Source of the DNA: Leptasterias polaris
Lineage: Eukaryota; Echinodermata; Asteroidea; Forcipulatida; Asteriidae
Length of the DNA stretch: 64,000 nucleotides
Reading direction: 5' to 3'
Assembly: GCA_037783415.1 (NCBI GenBank)
Contig: JAZGTN010000089.1
Span: 4,402,001 to 4,466,000, forward strand
Shown here: positions 56,723 through 64,000 of the stretch, piece by piece
Position numbering within the stretch: position 1 is the first letter of the stretch
Layout of the letters: each line of letters opens with the position of its first letter
Notes under the pieces: model-generated
Databases searched by the model: none
What the model was told of the DNA's origin: nothing
What the model saw: the letters and a program-made list of their open reading frames with translations, nothing else
Program-made: the position numbers and the translations under genes

Positions 56723-56766
56723 TGGAAGGATATGGGGGTATTTAAAGGGCTTAACTGGCGTAGCCT

Positions 56767-57290
56767 ATCATTCCCATTAAATTGTAAGTGTAAGTAAGTG
56801 TAAGCTAGTCGATTTTGCATTGTAAATTCAGGGCGAATGTGGGGGACAATTATTTTATTGTTTTATTTGTTAATTATTCGTACTCGTAAAGCTTACCTGT
56901 TCATGCTTTCTTCCGGACACCCTTGCCTTGCTTTCCGCTTCCTGAGCTCGTCGCGTAATTTCTGAAGCGACATGGACCCATAGTTGACTTTATAATATTG
57001 GCCACAATGACACCACTAGTAAAAACACTAGTGCTCGGTTGTAGCGACATGGATTTTTAGAAAAATTTCACGTTTTTACGGGCTTGTGGAGCAGCATTTG
57101 AGGGCGCTCTTCAAGATGGTGCTTGCTTTTGTTCCTGTTCCCATTTTTGTTTTCAAAATCCATTAAATTCTCGGGCCTGCAATGACATCCAACCCTAAAT
57201 AGGCAATATATGATTGTGGAAAGTCTCTGTGGTAATATTACTTTTATCTTCCTGATTTTTGTTGTGGTCTTGAGATTTTGTGTTGCGAAA
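56767..57290. other. Intergenic, no gene seen
   Basis: This short AT-rich stretch between two LINEs has no recognisable exon. Confidence 0.45.
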
Positions 57291-57537
57291 ATTTCGGCCA
57301 TCCCAAGGTTTGAGAGATGGCAGACAAGAGTCCCAAGGCAAACGGATAAGGGCCAGAAAGATAAAAGAGGTCGATCTAGCAGTAGAACTACGGCAAACAG
57401 CAGCCAATCCGACAGCACAATTGACTTGGTATGGAGTACGAATAGATCCAACAGAACAACAGGGAAACAGACTAATGTGGAGATGACCGACATTCAGGAG
57501 GTAACATAATATTGCATGAAATGTAACTGTATTATAA

Positions 57538-57648
57538 ACTGATTTTGGGTTGAACAAGGAAAAATTGACTAGAGCGGGATTTGAACCAACGACCTCCGGA
57601 TTGACGTGCCGGCGCTCTACCAACTGAGCTATCTAGCCCTATGATGGC
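57538..57648 (-). repeat. tRNA-like element (family D), copy 2
   Basis: It is identical by eye to 20163-20273 over about 108 bases, including TGATTTTGGGTTGAACAAGG on one side and ATGATGGCGGT on the other. It is inserted in the LINE ORF1-like region. Confidence 0.7.
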
Positions 57649-58039
57649 GGTCTCCCTATTTTGTCAATATCCTTGTTCGGTGGGTGCCAGTCAGAAGCCA
57701 TTCAACCGTAAACTGCCGTGTAGCCAAGGATCACACCCAAGTATACGATCCAACCAGTTACCCCGACCTTGTTCCTGAAATCCAGGAAAGTTCCAACGAT
57801 AATTCTGTCAAGGACAATGATAGCGACTTGGATGATGGTGAATAGAGCATTGTTGATGTCACTGATGATGACTATGACGACGACGGGGATGATGAGGTTG
57901 ACGAGGAAGATGCACATGTTGATTTTGATGAAAGTAAGACCAATACAACCTGCAATGATTCTCCCTTGTCTATTAAACATAATTTGAGAGTGTTATACAC
58001 GAACGCACAGAGTATTAAAAACAAGATGGAAGAACTAAA

Positions 58040-58406
58040 AGTCTGTTCAGCAGAGTGTGGGTTCGAGCCCCGGTCGTGACACTTGTGTCCTTAAGCAAGA
58101 CACTTTACCATTATTGCTTCGTCCTTCGGATGGGACGTAAAGCCTATGGCCCCGTGTGTTGTGTAATGCACGTTAAAGAACCCAGTGCACTTATCGAAAC
58201 TAGAAGGGGTTCGCCCCAGTGTTCCTGGTTTGATTGGCTGCATATTGCGCCACAGCACCTTGTAAACCATGGTGCTATGTAAAGGAATAGGTCTCAAACT
58301 TCAAAAAGTAGCTCCACATACCTTGCAGGAAAAATACTGTTGAAGCGCCTTGAGCGTCACTGAGTGACGGATACGAGCGCTATATAAGAAGCCACTATTA
58401 TTATTA
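58040..58406 (+). repeat. tRNA-derived SINE (family A, subfamily 1), 5'-truncated
   Basis: It starts inside the tRNA head at CAGCAGAGTGTGGGTTCGAG and ends GAGCGCTATATAAGAAGCC and (ATT)n. It interrupts the endonuclease of the CR1-like LINE between MEELK and EPDII. Confidence 0.85.
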
Positions 58407-58721
58407 TAGAGAACCCGACATCATATCAATTACGGAATCTTGGACCAATGAAGACACGCATGATGCTTTCTTGAAAATCAACGGTTTTAGTAAACCATTT
58501 AGGCAAGACATCTCTGATGGTAGGGGGGGGGGGGGTGTTGCTCCACTTCAGGGAAAACCTGGAGACCACAAAAAATTATGTTTTTGCTGAACACATATTT
58601 ACAACTCCACCTGGGCTGACCTAAAACCATCTTATACAGGCATTGCAACCAGAGTCTTATTCGGAGTGACATATCGGTCACCTAACAGCGATGACATTAA
58701 TACTTCAAATATGTTTCCGCT

Positions 58722-59090
58722 GATATACCAGGATGCTGCGCATGGCACTTGACGTCACCTGAAAAGACCACGTACACAACAATGACCTGTATGGTGACCT
58801 TCCGCGTATCTCAATAAAGATCAGGGAGAGGAGGATGAGTCTGGCAGGCCACTGCAGTCGACACCCGGAACTGGCAGCCCATCACACCATCTTGTAGGAG
58901 CCAAATCAGGGAACTGGCAGAAGGGGACGGCGGCGAGCCACATTCATCGACACTTTGCGGCGGGATGTTGGCCTCAGTGACACAGGGGAGATGAGGACCC
59001 TAATGCTGGACAGGGAAGAGTGGAGGTCTGCGACCAAGTCCCGAGTTAGTGTAGGATAGACTACGCCCTCGCATCGCATCGCTGCCTTGA
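58722..59090 (+). pseudogene. RTE-like LINE 3' coding fragment, nested
   Basis: The reading NNDLYGDLPRISIKIRERRM then SLAGHCSRHPELAAH, a stop where Trp is usual, EPNQGTGRRGRRRATFIDTL and MLDREEWRS matches the conserved C-terminal tail of the craniofacial-development-protein-2-like LINE proteins. It interrupts the CR1-like endonuclease between SPNSDDINTS and the LKRKCPLVFLGDFN segment. Confidence 0.75.
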
Positions 59091-60749
59091 AGAGAAAATG
59101 TCCTCTGGTCTTCCTTGGAGACTTTAATTACCCAGGAATCGATTGGGAAGTACTCCACGCAAATGCTGATGGACAAGCGTTTTTAGATTATGCTCAGGAC
59201 AACTTCCTCGTGCAGCATGTCAACTTTCCAAAGAGGAGAAAATATCATTGATCTGGTCCTTACTACTGAGCAAGATATGGTAAGAAGTATTAAAGTATGT
59301 GGTAAACTTGGAGCAAGTGACCACATCATCCTCGAAATCGATTTGCGTGTTAATACTGAAATAAAGGAGTCTAAAGAATGGGTATTTTTGACTACACCAG
59401 AGCAGATTTTGACAAATTCAGACAGATCTTGAGTAGCACAGTTTGGGAGGCTGTATCTGATGATCAACCGATAGAAACAGTATGGTCACAATCCCAGGGA
59501 TCAATTGACACGGCCTTGAACTGTTGCATCCCAAAGAAGATACGCCGAAAAGGGACTAAACCTCTGTATGTGACAAAACATCAAATTAGACTTGTGAGAA
59601 GGAAGAGAAAAGCGTGATGGATTTAATATCAGGCTTCTCGTGACTATCAGGACTACCTTGAGTACAATAAATGGACTAGAAAGGTGACAGCTGGAGTGAG
59701 AAAAGCGAAGAGAGATTTTGAGAAGAAGCTGGCGGAAAACTGCAAGAAAGATCCTAAATCCTTCTATATAGCTACCTCAGATCACAGACTAAGACTAAAG
59801 ACTCAGTTGGGCCGTTAAAATTAATGATAATGATGGAAATGCCATCACTGACGACAAGACTACAGCCAAGGTTTTAAACCAGTACTTCGACTCAGTTTTT
59901 ACGAACGAAAATCTATCTACTTACCCGAACCCACTTTGGAGTGTCTAGGTGATGTGAACGACAAATTGTGTGAAGTCTACTTCAGTCCTGCGATTGTCCT
60001 AAAGAAAATCCTCGCAATGAATGTGAATAAAGCTCCAGGCCCGGATGGATTGAGTCCACTGGTTTTGAAGGAAGCGACAGCCATCATAGCTGAACCACTA
60101 TCTAGAATGTTCCAAAGGTCACTGGAGGAAGATTTTGTTCCACTAAACTGGAAAGAAGCGAATGTCAGCCCAATTTACAAGAAAGGCCCTAAACGTAGTC
60201 CTGCCAACTACAGACCTGTCAGCCGTCAGCCTTAATACCTCTGAACTCTGTAAACTGATGGAATCAATAATACGTGATAACATCATTGATCACCTAACTC
60301 ATCAGCACCTTCTGAGGACAGGTCAACATGGAAGAAACACTGCAATTTAAAATATCAGAAAGAACTTTTTTACATTTAGGACCATCACCCACTGGAACGC
60401 CCTCCCAGCCCATGTAGTACAGGCCAAAATAGTCCCATATAAGAGACTGATGATGATTTCAAAGGGGCTATCCGAAAGAGCCATAGCTCACCAGCCCTTT
60501 AGCCGCCTACTTGCCTCGACCAAGCGGCGCTACGGTGAGTTACAGTGAGTTACGGTGAGCAGACGGTCGGGGGTTGATATTGACCAATACACACATGACA
60601 GTGATCACTGCCAGGTGTGGGATCTACATGTACAGTACAGGTGCAGGTTGTTTATTTCCGGTTTCAATTCCCCGCCAAAGCCAAACTCACAACTTTACTT
60701 GGTAGGTCTGCTGCCCTCTAGTGGCAAAGATTTCCAAAAGTCTCCCATA

Positions 60750-61461
60750 GACTGTGCAAGTCTCGCGCGTATCCGAACGAGAAAATATGTCAAACGAAGA
60801 ACATTTTTATTTCTGAAATTAAATCTTTGTTTTAAATTATATCTCATGACAAAATCTGAACAACAAAAATAAATCATTACAATTTTATGAAAAGTTTTAG
60901 CTTTTGAAAAAAATACACAACAGTGTGTTAATTATTATATAAAAAGAAATTAAAACTCTGGGACAAGGATGCTTATTTGATGTTAACGTTTTAGAAACCC
61001 CTTACGCGGATTCGTGATGGTCAAACAGGTTTAAAATTGACCCGTATCGCAGTTTAGAGGATGCTGACGCCTCAACAACCATATACTGCAATGAAAAGGG
61101 TTCACTTTTCAATTACAGCTCCTGGCGATTATAACCGCGCATCCAAAACAAGCGTTTACATAAGTTTTATGATCGGAGGCGAGCACAAAATTCTTAATTA
61201 ATTTTTTGCAATAACCGGAAGCTGAGGTCAAGTTTAATTCTCGGGTTTTCTTCGTTATATTTTTGAATTGGTTTTACTTTCATATTTTGTTATCACTAAG
61301 TATTACATTTCCCAACATTAAACAACATGTATATTTTTCTAGGTCATAACCTACTTTAAACAAAAATAATTGACGAAACAAAATCTCGCCCACGTAAAAC
61401 TCCATATGGTTGGGACCACAATGGTCCCGGAAGTTCGAATGCGCGCGAGACTTGCACAGTC
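60750..61461. mobile_element. Non-autonomous DNA transposon with GACTGTGCAAGTC ends, copy 2
   Basis: It is inverted relative to the copy at 4682-5381 and similar along its length, including CAGTTTAGAGGATGCTGACG. The left flank is TA; the right flank is TC, so one target base may have mutated. A 15-G run and a 19-G run, split by a T, follow at 61465-61499. Confidence 0.75.
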
Positions 61462-62424
61462 TCAGGGGGGGGGGGGGGGTGGGGGGGGGGGGGGGGGGGC
61501 GGATGGGGTAGAGCCACCAGCGCGCCACCTACGTTGAAAATAATCTCATTCGACCATCGCGACGTGAACTGGTCGAAGCTCCCCACGTACAATATTATGC
61601 ACAGTACACACTATTTGAATTTACGGTTGCTCTCCGCTGCGTGCCGTTGAGACTGCCTGGACGAGTCCATTTTATCAGAGGGTATTGTTATCTTCAAATG
61701 TTGTAAATTCACAAAATCTTTACACCAGAAAACATTTGTAAATTGTTTTTTTTGCCTTGCCAAATGCTTCAGTAAATTAACTATTTAATAAACAACATAT
61801 ATTTAACCTAAACGACATGTATAACATATCTGTTTAAGATGTGTATGTTGCCTCAGAATTACAATTACCTGCGGCAAATGTTCCCGTCCGTCAACAGAGA
61901 TCGTTTGAACGCAAACTAAGTATTGGCGGGATCCATTCTCTCCAAAAAAAATCGTCAAATATCTAGAGGATGTACCGAGGGATTTTGATTAAACTTTCAG
62001 GAATGAAAGATCTATTCCTAAATATTACGTTAATGGAAAAAAATCAGAGGATGAACGATAATTTTTTTCACATTATGTCGATATTTGTAGCCATTTTAGG
62101 GGAGACCATTTGTAACGAAATTCCCACCTGGACCCATTCATACACGTTAGCCGCTGCAATAAACCAACGGAAAATTTTCGATAATATTTTTACGCACTTT
62201 ATTTAAAATTAATCATCTCAACAATTGAAAATACTCTTACGATATACACTGTTATGTTTTCAGTGCTGATAAAGAGAGAATTTTAACGGTATACATGGAT
62301 TTCTTTTTGTTTTTTAATGGTCATTACCTATTTTTAAAATGGAGTGTACCCCAACAGCGATCGCAAATGATTGCGCAACACCCCTTCCGCCCCCCCCCCC
62401 CCCCCCCCCCCCCCCTCCTGCACA
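61462..62424. other. Intergenic, no gene seen; giant poly(G) and poly(C) runs
   Basis: G runs occupy 61465-61499 and a run of 26 C occupies 62390-62415. A CTGCACAGTCTATT fragment after the C run resembles the end of the adjacent TA-type transposon. Confidence 0.5.
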
Positions 62425-62593
62425 GTCTATTGGGGGTGCGGATGTTTGAATTGTACACGCTCGCGCGAGGCGAGTCATCAGCGACGTCATAATTAATAAC
62501 CTCCAATCACACATATCAAGAAAACGAGTGCTTTAAAATCGCCATTTGGGTCGGTATCTTTCAAGACAACAGGACCAAGTAACGACGTTCACC
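62425..62593 (+). promoter_or_regulatory. Promoter region of CD225 gene B
   Basis: It aligns with 27110-27297. The CRE/ATF-type GCGACGTCATAAT (62480-62492), the CTTTAAAATCGCCATTTGGG block and AGTAACGACGTTCACC before the start are conserved. The spacing to the ATG is similar in both genes. Confidence 0.5.
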
Positions 62594-64000
62594 ATGTCTA
62601 CAACAACAGGTGAGGGAACCCTTTTAACGTAGATATTGTTTCATTGGAACTCGATTACGAGGACTAAATCCATGCTTTGCACTCTTGGGAGTCTTGTTAT
62701 TTGTAGAAATGAAGAGCACTTCTATAATAGTAATTGATCAATGACGCACTTGCACCTGCACACTTGCACTTGCAGTGCACATTGCGTACAGGTTGCGCTG
62801 CCTAGGTTCTAGTTTTAGTTCAGCATTTCTTTCCTCCATTAGCAGGAATGTATCAACAAAACTTTCACTTTCTAACATTTGAACAGTCAAACAACGATAA
62901 GATATGCCGTATCCACATGCTATTGTTTGTTATCTCAATAAAAAATAAATCGTAAATTCATCAGTGCAGCTGCTTTGTCACGCATGAGTGGTGAGCAGTG
63001 TTGGAGGTCTCGGCCGAGGTCTCGGTGGTGGTCTCGGTCTCGGTCTCGGTCTCGGACTTTGAGGTCTTGACTCTAACACTGGGTGAGATATGCCACTTGT
63101 GACTTAGATTAGAATTGAGTTCTCTTTTGTAGCTAGGGCAAAGGCCTACGGAACTTTTGAAAAAACCAAGATAGTGATCTTGTTATTGTATTATAATTGT
63201 GTGTATATTTGGTTAATGATTATCTTCCGTCTTTTATGCCATGGTTTATGATTATTATCCAATCCATTGAAAAACATGAATTGGTGAAGGTGTACAAAGC
63301 AGTGGTGTAAATGGGGGAGGGGCCTTGAGGGGGAGGGGCCTTGAGGGGGAGGGTGCCCCTCAGTTGATGTCTGTATACCCCCATTTGAAATCATGACTTT
63401 TAAGATTCAAAATTACCAGAGTAAATTGTAAAATTTGTAAGCTTCAATGTGATAGTTTCAATCAATGTTAAAAAAACTGTGTTTTTTCATTTACATGCAG
63501 ACAATGATTTTTTTAATAACTAGACATCCTGTTACCTCTCCTATTCTATATTGAATTATCCGTTCACTCTCATGTATGTCTGTATGATTGTTGCATATTT
63601 TGGCCGAATAAATAATAATAATAACTCGGGTGTTCGTAAAAACGAACACAGAGGGGTTTCGGTTGGTGGAACAAAAAGATAAATTTTCACAGGTTAGTTT
63701 TATTGTATGTAACTACATTTATATAGGAGTATCAATCAGTAGGCTCCAATTACCAAACGTATACAGCACCTTTAAGTAATAATACATGTAGGCCTATAAA
63801 TTTACACTATCTATTTTAAGTAGTTACTGTTAATTTATAATATGATTTCTCCACAGTTCAATACTCTCAATTTCGTAGTGACGGAGAGTATGATAACATG
63901 TACGCTCCAATGACCGCACCTCCACCAGGATATTCACCCCAAGGAGGTCCCCCTGTTGCCTATGCACCTCCAATGGGTCAAAGCTGTGCCCCACCCCCTC
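62594..64000 (+). CDS. CD225/dispanin family protein, gene B, 5' part (runs off the window)
   Basis: Exon 1 is 62594-62609 (MSTTT plus one base) and exon 2 starts at 63857 and continues past the window end. GT-AG sites and phase match gene A. Exon 2 encodes a proline- and tyrosine-rich N-terminal domain (YSQFRSDGEYDNMYAP, PPGYSPQGGPPVAYAPP, CAPPPP) that aligns with gene A throughout. The membrane core lies outside the window, so family membership rests on the paralogue. Intron 1 is 1.25 kb and holds most ancestral blocks seen scattered across gene A's 15 kb intron. Confidence 0.8.
63000..63062. repeat. GGTCTC hexanucleotide microsatellite
   Basis: Perfect and near-perfect GGTCTC units lie in CD225 gene B intron 1. 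The corresponding position in gene A is not recognisable. Confidence 0.85.
63210..63627 (+). repeat. Intron blocks shared with CD225 gene A, including the LINE empty site
   Basis: 63210-63492 matches 37480-37764 and 63502-63627 matches 42042-42185. The two blocks are nine bases apart here but separated by a 4.3 kb LINE in gene A. Confidence 0.85.
63680..63775. repeat. Right-end fragment of the hairpin MITE
   Basis: It matches the right end of the copies at 7151-7590 and 27661-28020 from TTTTCACAGGTTAG to CAGCACCTTTAA. It lies in CD225 gene B intron 1. Confidence 0.65.

Larger units (their letters stand above)
46660..56759 (-). mobile_element. L1/Tx1-like LINE, inactive, split by a Ngaro retrotransposon
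   Basis: About 4.9 kb of LINE surrounds a 5.2 kb insertion. ORF1 lies at 56722-56138, ORF2 from 55776 down to about 46910, and the A-rich 3' tail at about 46660-46690. GTAGCCT occurs at both ends (46654-46660 and 56760-56766), a candidate target-site duplication. At least five frameshifts in ORF2 make it inactive. Confidence 0.85.
57290..60540 (+). pseudogene. Decayed CR1-like LINE with nested insertions
   Basis: ORF1-like coding is suggested at 57315-57510 and, after a SINE-like insert, at 57690-57975 (acidic). Endonuclease pieces follow: LYTNAQSIKNKMEELK (from 57994), then beyond a SINE EPDIISITESWTNEDTHDAF, VLFGVTYRSPNSDD, and beyond another insert VFLGDFNYPGIDW (59115) and ASDHIILEIDL. 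Reverse transcriptase remains at 59930-60235 with NKAPGPDGLSPLVLKE and VSPIYKKGPKRSPANYRPVS. The palm domain is missing; sequence jumps to a C-terminal piece, RKNFFTFRTITHWNALPAHV (60357). Several stops and frameshifts make it inactive. Confidence 0.8.

Noticed and set aside
59183..59467. A minus-strand 94-codon frame
   Set aside because: It is the shadow of the plus-strand LINE endonuclease frame.

Overview
The window is animal nuclear DNA: intron-rich genes with GT-AG splice sites, long non-coding stretches and dense, nested transposons. Ngaro-type and CR1/L1-type retroelements, many short inverted-repeat elements, tRNA-derived SINEs and the host genes found (WDR38, C12orf57, a CD225/dispanin pair) suggest a marine invertebrate deuterostome, most likely an echinoderm. 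That placement is an inference; no ribosomal or mitochondrial marker is present.

Layout. 1-7.1 kb is intergenic and repeat-filled. 7.75-15.4 kb (minus) is a nine-exon WDR38 orthologue, a WD40 propeller protein, with SINEs, MITEs and a minisatellite in its introns. About 1.7 kb away, head to head, lies a three-exon C12orf57 orthologue (17.1-18.5 kb, plus). 18.5-27.1 kb is intergenic: a minisatellite split by a MITE, palindromic elements, and a 2.26 kb unit full of one short motif. 27.3-44.3 kb (plus) is a CD225 transmembrane gene whose first intron has grown to about 15 kb through LINEs, satellites and a remnant with SGNH-hydrolase motifs. 46.7-56.8 kb is a dead L1-like LINE (minus), split by a near-complete 5.2 kb Ngaro/PAT-type tyrosine-recombinase retrotransposon. 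57.3-60.5 kb is a third, decayed CR1-like LINE (plus) carrying nested SINEs and an RTE-like fragment. 62.6 kb to the window end holds the start of a second, tandem CD225 gene with a compact 1.25 kb first intron.

The two CD225 genes arose from a duplication that included promoter, exon 1, intron 1 and exon 2. The downstream copy preserves the empty site of the 4.3 kb LINE found in the upstream copy. Other notable points are a 45-base piece of WDR38's last exon pasted inverted into the tip of a nearby MITE hairpin, exact split direct repeats and a readable recombination core on the Ngaro element, and many very long poly(G)/poly(C) runs.

Host exon models were built by hand from splice sites, reading frame and family resemblance; no transcript data were available. 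Transposon boundaries are approximate unless exact repeats define them.
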